Source of the DNA: Flavobacterium sp. ASW18X
Lineage (GTDB): Bacteria > Bacteroidota > Bacteroidia > Flavobacteriales > Flavobacteriaceae
Assembly: GCF_005144745.1 (NCBI RefSeq)
Contig: NZ_SWKK01000012.1
Coordinates: forward strand, 206,627 to 270,626
Direction: 5' to 3'
Length of the DNA: 64,000 nt
The translations under genes were made by a program, and so were the position numbers. The notes beneath the pieces were generated by a model, which was given only the letters and a program-made list of their open reading frames with translations, had not been told where the DNA came from and made no database searches. This document shows positions 25,743 through 34,677 of the stretch, piece by piece; position 1 is the first letter of the stretch, and each line of letters starts with the position of its first letter.

Positions 25743-26903
25743 ATGAATGATAAACTACACCTAGAAAATTTTACTGGTCATGGACCTAACCATAGACGCT
25801 ATTTAAGGTACTGTCTAATATTAGCCTTGTTTTTGGCTTTATGTAGCTGTAAACAAATGACCAGTTTGTCCGATGCTATTACCCAACCTTCTGCTAGAGA
25901 GGTATACGAACGCAATTATAGTTTAGAGAATAAGGCGTATGCAGCGTGGCAGAACGCATTTGCTAACGCTTTAAACGATAGTGTAATCATCAACCTGCCC
26001 TATAAACAAGTAGGCAAGTTCTCTAGTGTTGAGCCTACGGTTTTGAGTTTTTCTTTAGCGTTGAAAGAAGGAGAGCGTTTGGTAGTGTCCTTACAAACAG
26101 ATAGTATCACCTCTAGTTTTTTAAGTCTATACAAATATGATGAATCAAAAAAAATGGACTTACTACTAGAAAACAAACCCAATGCATCTTCTTTGTCTTA
26201 TATCATAAAGGAATCGGGCATGTACAAATTAGTACTGCAGCCCCAACTTTTTGCAAATACAGAATATACGCTGTTGATAAGGAGAAGGCCTACCTATTAT
26301 TTTCCTGTTAGTGGAAAGGATAATAGCGCCGTGCAAAGCTTCTGGGGTGCACCACGAGCTGGTGGTGCCCGCCAACATGAGGGTATAGATATTTTTGCTG
26401 CTAGAGGTACGCCCGTAGTTGCCGCAACAGATGGGCGCGTAGTGAGCACACGTAATCAAGGATTGGGTGGTAAACAAGTTTGGTTGGCAGATGGGCTGTT
26501 TGGCAATCGTTTGTATTATGCGCATTTAGATAGCATTATTGCAAGTGCAGGACAAAAAGTAACTATTGGCGATACTTTGGGCTTGGTAGGGAATACGGGT
26601 AATGCAAAAACCACGGCACCCCATCTACACTTCGGCATCTATAAATCTAAAGCGGTGGACCCTTATCCTTTTGTAAAAAAGATAGAACCATTGCCAAGTT
26701 TTGAATTAAATAATCCAACAACTGGTGGAATTATTAAAGCAGCCAAAGCCAATGTGCGGCAAGGAAATTCAGTAAAATCAACTAAGCTAAAAACCTTAAA
26801 AGAACAAGATATAGTTCAAATTTTGGGGTATACTAAAAACTGGGTACATGTTAGAGACCAAAATGGAACGGCAGGTTACGTTTACAAAAATCTACTGCAA
26901 TAA
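25743..26903 (+). CDS. M23 family peptidoglycan endopeptidase with SH3 domain
   Basis: 386 aa. A hydrophobic signal with lipobox (LALCSC, Cys36) makes it an envelope lipoprotein. Residues about 60-185 form a pre-peptidase-like beta domain. The M23/LytM domain spans about 200-315 with zinc ligands His212 and Asp216 (QHEGIDIF) and the catalytic HLHFG (His294, His296), all intact, so it should be an active metallo-endopeptidase cutting peptidoglycan crosslinks. A bacterial SH3 domain (AKANVRQGNSVKSTKL ... GYVYKNLL) ends the protein. Single-gene unit followed by a terminator. Confidence 0.93.
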   Translation: MNDKLHLENFTGHGPNHRRYLRYCLILALFLALCSCKQMTSLSDAITQPSAREVYERNYSLENKAYAAWQNAFANALNDSVIINLPYKQVGKFSSVEPTVLSFSLALKEGERLVVSLQTDSITSSFLSLYKYDESKKMDLLLENKPNASSLSYIIKESGMYKLVLQPQLFANTEYTLLIRRRPTYYFPVSGKDNSAVQSFWGAPRAGGARQHEGIDIFAARGTPVVAATDGRVVSTRNQGLGGKQVWLADGLFGNRLYYAHLDSIIASAGQKVTIGDTLGLVGNTGNAKTTAPHLHFGIYKSKAVDPYPFVKKIEPLPSFELNNPTTGGIIKAAKANVRQGNSVKSTKLKTLKEQDIVQILGYTKNWVHVRDQNGTAGYVYKNLLQ

Positions 26904-26904
26904 A

Positions 26905-26929
26905 AAAAAGCGGGCTGAGACCCGCTTTC
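26905..26929 (+). terminator. Terminator after the M23 peptidase gene
   Basis: AAAGCGGG-N6-CCCGCTTT stem, 2-4 bp after the stop. The A-rich side also allows use by the convergent DUF4382 gene. Confidence 0.75.
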
Positions 26930-26956
26930 ATTTCAAGTGTTTTTATAGAAAAGCAA

Positions 26957-27859
26957 TTAATTGCCTTCTGTCGTCTCTGTTTCTTCGGTAGCTGTTGCTT
27001 CCAAGATAAAGTCTTGTTGAGTTAAGTTAGCTGCGCTAATGGATACTTCTAGGGTGTCACTAGGCATGTAACCTTCTAGTTCTGCTAAAACTTTATACAT
27101 TCCAGCTTCTAATCCCATAATCTTGTAATTACCTTCACTATCTGTAAAGCCCGAAGTATTTAAGGTATCTGCTGTTATAATAGAGATTTGAGCCCCCTCA
27201 AGAAGGGTAGTTTGTTCCTCCACTAAGCTGCTAACGTTACCAAATAAGGTGCCAGCAGTAGAAAGATTACTTGCTTTTATAACAGGCTTAAAATTAAATC
27301 CGTTAATACCGTTTACCGAATTAATATTGCCTTTGGCAACAAAAGAACGGCTTACATCAAAATCTAACAATAAATCGCTAGATAAACCACCATTTACGGT
27401 TAAACCTTGTTTAATAAATACTTTAATACCAGTCTGCTCGCCACTAGGAACTTTTAAATCAAACACACGGCCATCCGTAAGGACTACGTTTACTCCTTTC
27501 ACATAAATACGTACCAAATCGTAGGTGCCAACAGGTACTTCAATATCGGCTAAAAGTTCGGTTGTTCCATTGGTTAAGTCTAATAAATTTACTCCAATTT
27601 CATCCTCCATTAAGGTGATAAAACCACCATCGTTTTCTTCGTCCACTTCTTCTTCATCATCTTCGCCTACCAAGCGTGCATCTACTTTAAATACGGTTAC
27701 GTTGGCTTCTGCAACTAAATCATAGGGGAAAGGAGCATCAGTTAAGCTTACGGTAAGCTTTCCAGTCTCTTCGGTTGAAGTATTGCTATCATCGCTTTCA
27801 CAACTAGAATACATTAAAATTGCAGCAAATGTAAAGGCGTAAAAAATACTTTTTCTCAT
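26957..27859 (-). CDS. DUF4382 lipoprotein with carboxypeptidase-regulatory-like domain
   Basis: 300 aa. Lipobox MYSSC (Cys20). DUF4382 follows: GKLTVSLTDAPFPYDLVAEANVTVFKVDA, then VNLLDLTNGTTELLADIEVPVGTYDLVRIYV. An acidic loop (EDDEEEVDEENDGG) interrupts it. The C-terminal 85 residues are a carboxypeptidase-regulatory-like fold (GLEAGMYKVLAELEGYMPSD), and the protein ends in an acidic/Thr tail. Such proteins are surface lipoproteins of unknown ligand in Bacteroidota. Single gene. Confidence 0.9.
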   Translation of the reverse strand: MRKSIFYAFTFAAILMYSSCESDDSNTSTEETGKLTVSLTDAPFPYDLVAEANVTVFKVDARLVGEDDEEEVDEENDGGFITLMEDEIGVNLLDLTNGTTELLADIEVPVGTYDLVRIYVKGVNVVLTDGRVFDLKVPSGEQTGIKVFIKQGLTVNGGLSSDLLLDFDVSRSFVAKGNINSVNGINGFNFKPVIKASNLSTAGTLFGNVSSLVEEQTTLLEGAQISIITADTLNTSGFTDSEGNYKIMGLEAGMYKVLAELEGYMPSDTLEVSISAANLTQQDFILEATATEETETTEGN

Positions 27860-27994
27860 TTCTATCGAATTAAATTATGTTTCGTTTTACGAAGAACAAC
27901 CAACTCCTATTAGAACCCTACCTCATTTCGATATTTATTTACTCTATTCGATGAACTGCATCTTTTACTTCTAAATTTGGTTCCTAAACGGGTT

Positions 27995-28687
27995 TTAAGA
28001 AATCACCGTTCCCGGTATTAACTCCTCTACAATTTGGCCTTCTTTTTTATAGACATAATACGAATGGTTATCGGCATCTAAAGCAATAGAGGTGTGTACT
28101 TTTTCATTTATAAAGTGGATAGCAGAACGGTCGTCACAAGCGTAACCATCTGCCAAGGTACCTGCTAAAATATTAGAATGATAAAGGGGTCTTCTAGATT
28201 TCTCAGAGTTGTAATGCGGACAATGACTCTTTTCTATAAAACCTAAGCAAGAAACAATGCTCAATTCTTTGGGTCTAGAATCTGTAGTGCCGCCCAGTGT
28301 CCAACATAAAGAGCCTGCGCTGCCACCGCCCATAATAACACCCTTGTCATAAGCCTTACGCAAGGCAATATCTATACCTTGGGCTTTCCAAATGGCCATC
28401 ATGTTTAAAGTATTGCCACCGCCAACAACTATGGCGTCCATTTTTGATAGTATTTCATCAAAACTCTCTTTTTGGTCGTAAGAATTAATCCAAACCCGTA
28501 GCACATGGGGAGTAACAGCTATTTGTTCGCAAACCTCGTAAAACCGTTGTATATATTCCTCATCATCTCCGCTGGCGGTAGGAATAAAACACAGGTTAGG
28601 TTTGGTTTTACCTGTGGCCTTCGCCATGTAATTTAAGAAAGGAACTGTATGTCTACCACTACCGTAAATCAATAGTTGTCTTTGCAT
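27995..28687 (-). CDS. Peptidase S51 (dipeptidase E-like)
   Basis: 230 aa. The S51 pattern is present: LLIYGSGRHTVPFL, NLCFIPTASGDDEEYI, MDAIVVGGGNTLNMMAIW, then the nucleophile elbow MGGGSAGSLCW with catalytic Ser123, and LGFIEKSHCPHYNSE with candidate His. Related enzymes are dipeptidase E (alpha-aspartyl dipeptides) and cyanophycinase; the length is closest to the former. No signal peptide, so it is cytoplasmic. Single gene. Confidence 0.88.
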   Translation of the reverse strand: MQRQLLIYGSGRHTVPFLNYMAKATGKTKPNLCFIPTASGDDEEYIQRFYEVCEQIAVTPHVLRVWINSYDQKESFDEILSKMDAIVVGGGNTLNMMAIWKAQGIDIALRKAYDKGVIMGGGSAGSLCWTLGGTTDSRPKELSIVSCLGFIEKSHCPHYNSEKSRRPLYHSNILAGTLADGYACDDRSAIHFINEKVHTSIALDADNHSYYVYKKEGQIVEELIPGTVIS

Positions 28688-28819
28688 ATAAAATTATTTT
28701 CGCGGTAAGTTAAAACGAATTTTTACAATCCAGTAGGTAATTTTTACAGTTGGGTTAGTAAGCTTTAAATAGTAGATAGGGTTTATAGATTTTTGGAGCA
28801 TCAATCTAAAACAACAGTC

Positions 28820-30976
28820 ATGAAAAACTATTTAGCACTATTACTTTTCTTTATCAGCTTTGCACTTTTGGCGCAAACAACAATTACAGGTACTGTTACC
28901 GCAGGTAAATTACCGGTAGCAGGGGCCAATGTGTATTTAGAAGGTACGTATGATGGTGCTTCTACTGATGCTGCAGGTCGTTTCTCCTTTATAACTACAG
29001 AAACGGGTACACAAACGTTGGTGGTCTCAAGTATAGGTTACGATACCCATTATGAAATGGGAGAGGTTACCTATTTTCAAGAATTAAACATTGTTTTGCA
29101 AGAAGCCATTAATAGCTTAAGTGGAGTAACGCTAACAGCGGGTTCTTTTGAGGCGGGTACGGAATCTAAAGCGGCGGCATTAAAACCGCTAGATATTGTA
29201 ACCACGGCAGGTGTGGCCGGAGATATAGGCTCTGCTTTGCAAACCTTGCCGGGCACCACTACAGTTAGTGAAGACGGGCGTTTGTTTGTGCGCGGCGGTA
29301 GGGCAGAAGAGACCCAAGTGTTTATAGACGGGCAGCGAGTTTTTCAACCGTTTATGGCGAGTACCAACAATGTACCCACAAGAGGCAGGTTTTCTCCTTT
29401 TCTTTTTAAAGGAGTTAGCTTTAGTACCGGCGGTTATTCTGCGGAGTATGGGCAGGCGCTTTCTGGTGTGTTGCTTATGAATACTACTGATTTACCAGAC
29501 CAAGAAAAGACGGATATTTCTGTGATGAGCGTAGGTGCAGGTCTGGGACATACCGAAATTTGGGGCAATACTAGTTTAAGTTTTAATACCAGTTACATCA
29601 ATTTATCGCCTTACGAAGCCTTGATACCTTCTACCAATGGAGTGCGTTGGAACAACCCGTATGAATCCATGGCTGGCGAAGCTGTTTTTAGGCATAAGGG
29701 GGAACGCAGTATGTTTAAATTCTACACGGGTTTTAACCATGCCAATTTTGATATAGACCAGGAGGACATCAATTTTGAGGAGTATGTAAATTTTAGATTG
29801 AAAAACAATAACCTGTATTTAAACGCGAATTATAAATACTTTTTTGAAAACAATTGGACGGTTTATGCCGGAGCTAGTACGGCATGGGATACCAATGCCA
29901 TTACGGTTGTTGAAAATGACATAGAAACAGCAGATACTTCGCTTCATTTGAAGTTGAAAGCTTCTAAAGAATTTAGTAGCCGGTTTAAATTGAATGTGGG
30001 TTCTGAAGTGTTCCACACCAATTATGAAGAAGAATTTATGGCCAGTAATGAGTTCGATTTTACCGCTGGTTTTGACGAATTGCTTTGGAGTGGCTTTGCA
30101 GAGGCCGATGTGTTTTTTAGTAACAATTTTGCCCTAAAACTAGGGGCACGTGCAGAGTATTCTAATTTAATTGAAGCTTGGAATCTAGCCCCGCGAGCAT
30201 CTTTAGCTTACAAAACGGGTCAGGATAGTCAGTTATCCTTAGCTTATGGTAATTATTATCAGAATCCATTAACCCAGTTTATCAACTACGATGCTACCCT
30301 AGATTATGAAAGAACGGCGCATTATATTCTTAATTATCAATACGCTAAAAACGGCAAAACCTTTAGGGTAGAAGGGTACTACAAGGATTATGATAATTTG
30401 GTGAAGTATGATACCCGTGAGCCACAATTCACCTCCAATTTTACCAATTTAGGAAATGGCTATGCTGCCGGTCTAGATGTATTTTACAGGGATAACAAGA
30501 GCATTAAAAACTTAGATTATTGGTTATCTTATAGCTACTTAAACACAGAACGTGATTTTCTGGATTTTACGGAGCAGGCCACACCAAATTTTGCGAATGC
30601 TCACAATTTTTCTGCCGTAGGTAAATATTGGGTCAACGATTGGCGTTCGCAAATAGGAATGTCTTATAGTTATGGTTCTGGCAGACCCTATGATAACCCT
30701 AACACACCAGAATTTTATGCCGAAAAAACTAAAGACTACCACAATCTAAGCCTTAATTGGGCCTATTTAATAGACCAGCAAAAGATTTTATTCTTCTCCG
30801 TTAACAATGTGTTGGGGACTAATAATATTGGAAACTACCAATATGCCAATACCCCAAATGCAGAAGGTGTTTACAACCGTAGGGCCATATCACCCGCTGC
30901 GGATAGTTTCTTTTTTGTAGGATTCTTTTGGACCATCAGCAGCGATAAAAAGAGCAATCAATTAGATAATTTATAA
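28820..30976 (+). CDS. TonB-dependent receptor with N-terminal carboxypeptidase-like domain
   Basis: 718 aa from the ATG at 28820; a longer frame from TTG 28793 would put nine polar residues before the signal peptide and is disfavoured. The signal peptide is MKNYLALLLFFISFALLAQ. A CarboxypepD_reg-like domain follows (TTITGTVTAGKLPVAGANVYLEG), then the plug (IGSALQTLPGTTTVSEDGRLFVRGGRAEETQVFIDGQRV) and a 22-strand barrel to the end. Outer-membrane importer or signal receptor energised by TonB; substrate unknown. It is followed by a secreted TPR-like protein and a LytS-type kinase, hinting that it belongs to the signalling block downstream. Confidence 0.93.
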   Translation: MKNYLALLLFFISFALLAQTTITGTVTAGKLPVAGANVYLEGTYDGASTDAAGRFSFITTETGTQTLVVSSIGYDTHYEMGEVTYFQELNIVLQEAINSLSGVTLTAGSFEAGTESKAAALKPLDIVTTAGVAGDIGSALQTLPGTTTVSEDGRLFVRGGRAEETQVFIDGQRVFQPFMASTNNVPTRGRFSPFLFKGVSFSTGGYSAEYGQALSGVLLMNTTDLPDQEKTDISVMSVGAGLGHTEIWGNTSLSFNTSYINLSPYEALIPSTNGVRWNNPYESMAGEAVFRHKGERSMFKFYTGFNHANFDIDQEDINFEEYVNFRLKNNNLYLNANYKYFFENNWTVYAGASTAWDTNAITVVENDIETADTSLHLKLKASKEFSSRFKLNVGSEVFHTNYEEEFMASNEFDFTAGFDELLWSGFAEADVFFSNNFALKLGARAEYSNLIEAWNLAPRASLAYKTGQDSQLSLAYGNYYQNPLTQFINYDATLDYERTAHYILNYQYAKNGKTFRVEGYYKDYDNLVKYDTREPQFTSNFTNLGNGYAAGLDVFYRDNKSIKNLDYWLSYSYLNTERDFLDFTEQATPNFANAHNFSAVGKYWVNDWRSQIGMSYSYGSGRPYDNPNTPEFYAEKTKDYHNLSLNWAYLIDQQKILFFSVNNVLGTNNIGNYQYANTPNAEGVYNRRAISPAADSFFFVGFFWTISSDKKSNQLDNL

Positions 30977-31082
30977 AAAGTACAATTCGGTAAGCAATTC
31001 ATACAGTTGGGTAACTCCTATTGGTGTGGTTTGTTGGTTAACCCGAGTTTTACATCGTAATCAAACATAAAAACAAACAGTC

Positions 31083-31706
31083 ATGAAAAAAACGATTTTA
31101 ATTTGTCTTTTAGCTGCAACCAGTATGTTAAGTGCACAAGATAAATACACTAAGGGTATGCAAAAAGCTTTGCAAATTTGGGGAGAAGGTAAAATAACCG
31201 AAGCCTCTAATTTATTTGAACGTATTTCTATGGCAGAACAAGACAATTGGCTGCCCTACTACTATAACGCATTGGTAAATACAACCGCCTCTTTTGGCGA
31301 AACAGATGAAACCAAATTGAAACAACAATTAGAAAAAGCACAAGAATTCATAGACGTGGCCAAGAATATTTCGCCAGATAATGCAGAGCTATTGGTTTTA
31401 GAGGCCTTGACAAATACGGCCTACATTGCTTTTGATGGGGCTACCTATGGGATGACGCTTTCTGGAAAAGTAGTGCAATTGTATGAAAAGGCGGCACAGT
31501 TAGCGCCCAACAACCCTAGAGTAGTGTTTTCTAAAGCGGAGTGGGACATGGGGTCTGCCAAATATTTTGGAAAGGATACCACCCCTTATTGCAAAGATGT
31601 GGAACGGTCTTTGGAACTTTTCGCTAATTTTAAACCAGAAACCGAATTTTATCCAAACTGGGGGCTAGACAGAGCAAAAGAAGTTTTGGCCCAATGCAAC
31701 AACTAG
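31083..31706 (+). CDS. Secreted TPR-like protein
   Basis: 207 aa with a signal peptide (KKTILICLLAATSMLSA, mature QDKYTKG). Residues 30-190 are helical with TPR spacing: KITEASNLFERISMAEQDNWLPYYYNALV, EKAQEFIDVAKNISPDNAELLVLEALT, YEKAAQLAPNNPRVVFSKAEW, then Cys-containing helices. Periplasmic. The start context ACAGTCATGAAAAA is the same as that of the TonB receptor before it. It lies 3 bp before the sensor kinase gene, so the two are almost surely co-transcribed; it may deliver the signal from the receptor to the kinase (inference). Confidence 0.85.
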   Translation: MKKTILICLLAATSMLSAQDKYTKGMQKALQIWGEGKITEASNLFERISMAEQDNWLPYYYNALVNTTASFGETDETKLKQQLEKAQEFIDVAKNISPDNAELLVLEALTNTAYIAFDGATYGMTLSGKVVQLYEKAAQLAPNNPRVVFSKAEWDMGSAKYFGKDTTPYCKDVERSLELFANFKPETEFYPNWGLDRAKEVLAQCNN

Positions 31707-31709
31707 AGC

Positions 31710-33047
31710 ATGCAAAAATTTATAAAGGAATTTTTTAAAGGAACACTCATAGGGACCGCAATTTATGTGGTCTTTATGGTTTATTTCTACTTTTTTACGG
31801 ATGTAGATAAAACCCAATTATGGCGTGGAGCGTGGGCAGAATATTATGAGAATATCATTTTTTCTGTCATTATCTACATGCTCAACATTTATTGGTTTGA
31901 TTATATTCTAAAGCGATTTGATAAGAAAATATGGAAAATTAAACGCTTTTCTATTGCTTTTGGAGGTAATTTAGTAGTTTCTCTTATCGCTATTTTCTTT
32001 GCAAGACTCATAAGGCTTGTAATTTTTGGAGATGAGGTTTTTATGGAGTTTCTTCTTGGGGAGCGCGTATACAACTACACCCAATCTCTAATTATCTCTT
32101 TTGTGATAAACCTCATATTTTATGGGGCCTATTATTACAAATATAGACAAGACAATAAGGTAAAAGAGCAGAAAATTATTGCGGGTACCGCATCTGCTCG
32201 TTTTGATGCGTTAAAAAATCAGTTAGACCCACACTTCTTGTTCAATAGCTTAAATGTATTGACTAGTTTAATAGAAGAAGACCCTTACCAAGCGCAGAAA
32301 TTCACCACGTCCCTTTCCAAAGTATACCGCTATGTTTTGGAGCAGAAGAATAAAGATTTGGTAACGGTAGATGAGGAGCTCAACTTTGCAAGGACTTATG
32401 TTCGTTTGTTAAAAATGCGTTTTGAGGATAGCATTGTGTTTGATATTCCAGACCAGGCAACGGATCCGGACGCTAAGATTGTACCTTTAAGTTTGCAATT
32501 ATTGTTAGAAAATGCAGTAAAGCATAATGTTGTTACGGCATCTAGACCATTGCATCTAAAAGTGTTTGAGGCCGGGAATAATTTGGTGGTGAGTAACAAC
32601 CTACAGGCTAAGGAAGTGGTAAAAAAGAGTAGTGGGGTTGGACTGCAGAACATTAAACAACGCTATCAGATTTTAACCAATAGGGAAGTGTCTATAGAAA
32701 AAACGGAAACCGATTTTAGAGTAACCTTACCCATGCTTAACCAACAAATATCTCGTGTGGAAACCCAGGACGAATTTTTAGAGGAAAAGCGTTACGAGAA
32801 AGCAAAGGAGCGCGTAGAGGCAATAAAAGGGTTTTATGGTAATTTAACGGCTTACGTATTTGTCATCCCTTTTTTATGGTGGATAAATTACCGTACTACG
32901 AGTTTTACTTGGGCAATTTTCCCCACATTGGGCTGGGGGTTTGGGCTAGCGGCTCATGCGTTGCAGGCTTTTGGCTATCATCCTCTTTTGGGTAAGGATT
33001 GGGAAGAACGTAAAATTCGTCAGTTTATGGAAGACGAAGATTTTTAA
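31710..33047 (+). CDS. LytS-type sensor histidine kinase with C-terminal 2TM domain
   Basis: 445 aa. Four hydrophobic helices lie at about 9-29, 48-68, 83-103 and 124-144, then a His_kinase (PF06580-type) domain with phosphoacceptor His175 in QLDPHFLFNSLNVLTSLI, and a degenerate HATPase with LQLLLENAVKHNV and SSGVGLQNIKQRY. Unusually, residues about 360-445 are a complete 2TM domain: RYEKAKERVEAIKGFYGNLTAY, two helices, and HPLLGKDWEERKI. The same domain is encoded three more times downstream (33679, 34023, 34328). Cognate regulator is probably the LytTR protein at 34678. I infer that the fused and free 2TM domains assemble together. Confidence 0.92.
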   Translation: MQKFIKEFFKGTLIGTAIYVVFMVYFYFFTDVDKTQLWRGAWAEYYENIIFSVIIYMLNIYWFDYILKRFDKKIWKIKRFSIAFGGNLVVSLIAIFFARLIRLVIFGDEVFMEFLLGERVYNYTQSLIISFVINLIFYGAYYYKYRQDNKVKEQKIIAGTASARFDALKNQLDPHFLFNSLNVLTSLIEEDPYQAQKFTTSLSKVYRYVLEQKNKDLVTVDEELNFARTYVRLLKMRFEDSIVFDIPDQATDPDAKIVPLSLQLLLENAVKHNVVTASRPLHLKVFEAGNNLVVSNNLQAKEVVKKSSGVGLQNIKQRYQILTNREVSIEKTETDFRVTLPMLNQQISRVETQDEFLEEKRYEKAKERVEAIKGFYGNLTAYVFVIPFLWWINYRTTSFTWAIFPTLGWGFGLAAHALQAFGYHPLLGKDWEERKIRQFMEDEDF

Positions 33048-33481
33048 TTTTCACTCTCTTTAAATTGCACTTCATTTCTCAAATCTTCTAAATGTATTAA
33101 GGCTTCATCTGGTGTAAGGCTAACATTTAAAAGCGAAATAGCTTTTTCTATAGTGCTACAAAAATGAAATACGGCATTATCACTACCAATGCGTTGTAGT
33201 AACGTAGCAAAAGCAGTTGTAGCTGGAGTGGTAACCAATAACACCTCCTTAAAGGGTATTGTTACCTTATTATTCCTTGAGGTGCTGGTTTGTATCACAG
33301 ATTTTACAACATCATCAACTTCCATTTCTGTCAGGTCAGACAATACATATCTAATATCCTTAGAAAAAGGTTCTTTTAAAATACGCTCTAAGTGTTGTTT
33401 GTAGGTATCATGGCAAGCTTTACCTGAATACTTCTGTATAAGTAATTTTTTATGAGCTATATATTGATATACTATCTTCAT
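33044..33481 (-). CDS. Uncharacterised protein, possible STAS/SpoIIAA-like fold
   Basis: 145 aa on the opposite strand inside the kinase/2TM block, overlapping the kinase stop by 4 bp. No signal or membrane helix. It reads as alternating strands and helices (MKIVYQYIAHKKLLIQKYSG, IRYVLSDLTEMEVDDVVKSVI, FKEVLLVTTPATTAFATLLQ), like the SpoIIAA/STAS-type proteins of Bacteroidota that begin with a strand and carry an SDLTxM or DxR element. The fold is a guess. It may be an insertion into the cluster, or an antagonist transcribed against it. Confidence 0.6.
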   Translation of the reverse strand: MKIVYQYIAHKKLLIQKYSGKACHDTYKQHLERILKEPFSKDIRYVLSDLTEMEVDDVVKSVIQTSTSRNNKVTIPFKEVLLVTTPATTAFATLLQRIGSDNAVFHFCSTIEKAISLLNVSLTPDEALIHLEDLRNEVQFKESEN

Positions 33482-33678
33482 CTATCAATGCAATTGATTT
33501 TACTCCAAATATAAAAATCGTAAGGTTTTTCTTAATAATCACTAACTATTTTACCTGGTGCATTATTGTATAACAATTCATCATTCGTTTTCTACAATTG
33601 AGTAAGACGCTTTATGGAAAGTGGTTCTGGTAAAGGATATTTACAGTGTAATTAATCAAAACAAAAAAAACAACTATT

Positions 33679-33957
33679 ATGGAATACCAAAACGACGCTA
33701 AGTACAGAAGAGCTAAAGAAAAAGTAGAAAGCATAAGAAGTTTTTATGGTAATTTATTTGCTTATGCATTAGTAATTCCTTTTTTAGCATATATCAATTA
33801 CAGTACTACAAGTTTTCCTTGGGTAATTTTCCCTGCTTTAGGATGGGGATTGGGCCTATTAGGACACGGATTGCATGCGTTTGCTCAAAATCCTTTTTTT
33901 GGTAAAGAATGGGAAGAGCGCAAGATTGCGGAACTTATGAAGGATCATAACTTTTAA
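33679..33957 (+). CDS. Stand-alone 2TM-domain protein 1
   Basis: 92 aa, the minimal 2TM domain (PF13239-like). N-terminal amphipathic helix (AKYRRAKEKVESIRSFYGNLFAY), two membrane helices separated by YINYSTTSFPWV, then HAFAQNPFFGKEWEERKIAELM. The N-terminal block and the C-terminal WEERKI are almost the same as in the kinase at 31710-33047 and in the two following proteins, so the paralogues arose by duplication. Function unknown. Confidence 0.9.
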   Translation: MEYQNDAKYRRAKEKVESIRSFYGNLFAYALVIPFLAYINYSTTSFPWVIFPALGWGLGLLGHGLHAFAQNPFFGKEWEERKIAELMKDHNF

Positions 33958-34022
33958 TAGTTACTATCTTTAAAAAAGCAACAAAGAAATATCAAAAAAC
34001 GAATAGCAAATAATATTTAACA

Positions 34023-34325
34023 ATGGAAACAAAGTTTAATGAAAGCAAATACCAGAGGGCCAGAGATAGGGTAGATGAGCTCAAAAAGTTCTACAACAAC
34101 TTAACCATATATTTAATTTTTGTGGTGTTCTTGGCGGGTATAAATTACTATACCACGGGTTTTGGATATATGTGGTTTCTGTGGGCAGCCTTTGGCTGGG
34201 GAATAGGAGTTTTCTTTCATGCACTAAAAACATTTAGGGTAAATCCATTTTTTAATAAAGATTGGGAAGAAAGAAAGATTAGAGAAATAATGGAAAAAGA
34301 AAGAGAAACAGAGAAATGGAAGTAA
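34023..34325 (+). CDS. Stand-alone 2TM-domain protein 2
   Basis: 100 aa. SKYQRARDRVDELKKFYNNLTIY, two membrane helices around GINYYTTGFGYMW, then FRVNPFFNKDWEERKIREIME. Same architecture as its neighbour but with a longer charged tail (KERETEKWK). 65 bp after protein 1 and 2 bp before the ATG of protein 3. Confidence 0.9.
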   Translation: METKFNESKYQRARDRVDELKKFYNNLTIYLIFVVFLAGINYYTTGFGYMWFLWAAFGWGIGVFFHALKTFRVNPFFNKDWEERKIREIMEKERETEKWK

Positions 34326-34327
34326 TC

Positions 34328-34645
34328 ATGAAAAATACCAACGATGCAAAATATCAACGTGCGCAAAAACGCGTAAAAGAGATAAAAAGTTTCTACATAC
34401 ACCTTGGAGTTTATGTAATTATTAATGCGTTTATTTTAGCCAATTTTTTTATCCAAAGTGGGTTTGATCAAATGCGATTTTGGGATTGGACCAACTTCTC
34501 TACACTCTTCTTTTGGGGTATAGGATTAGCTTTCCATGGCATACGTGTATTTGGAATATTTCCAATATTTGGAAGTAACTGGGAAGAACGAAAAATTCAA
34601 GAATATATGGATAGGGATAGAGCGGAAAAAGATAAGTATCTTTAA
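34328..34645 (+). CDS. Stand-alone 2TM-domain protein 3
   Basis: 105 aa from ATG 34328; a second ATG at 34316 lies inside the preceding gene. I prefer 34328 because GGAAG sits 6 nt upstream and because MKNTNDAKYQRA aligns with the MEYQNDAKYRRA start of protein 1. It carries AQKRVKEIKSFYIHLGVY, two helices, then FPIFGSNWEERKIQEYMD. This is the most divergent of the set: it has IINAFILANFF in place of the usual INY loop. 32 bp upstream of the response regulator gene. Confidence 0.88.
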   Translation: MKNTNDAKYQRAQKRVKEIKSFYIHLGVYVIINAFILANFFIQSGFDQMRFWDWTNFSTLFFWGIGLAFHGIRVFGIFPIFGSNWEERKIQEYMDRDRAEKDKYL

Positions 34646-34677
34646 AAACTAAATAAACCAAAATAACCAAACCAAAC

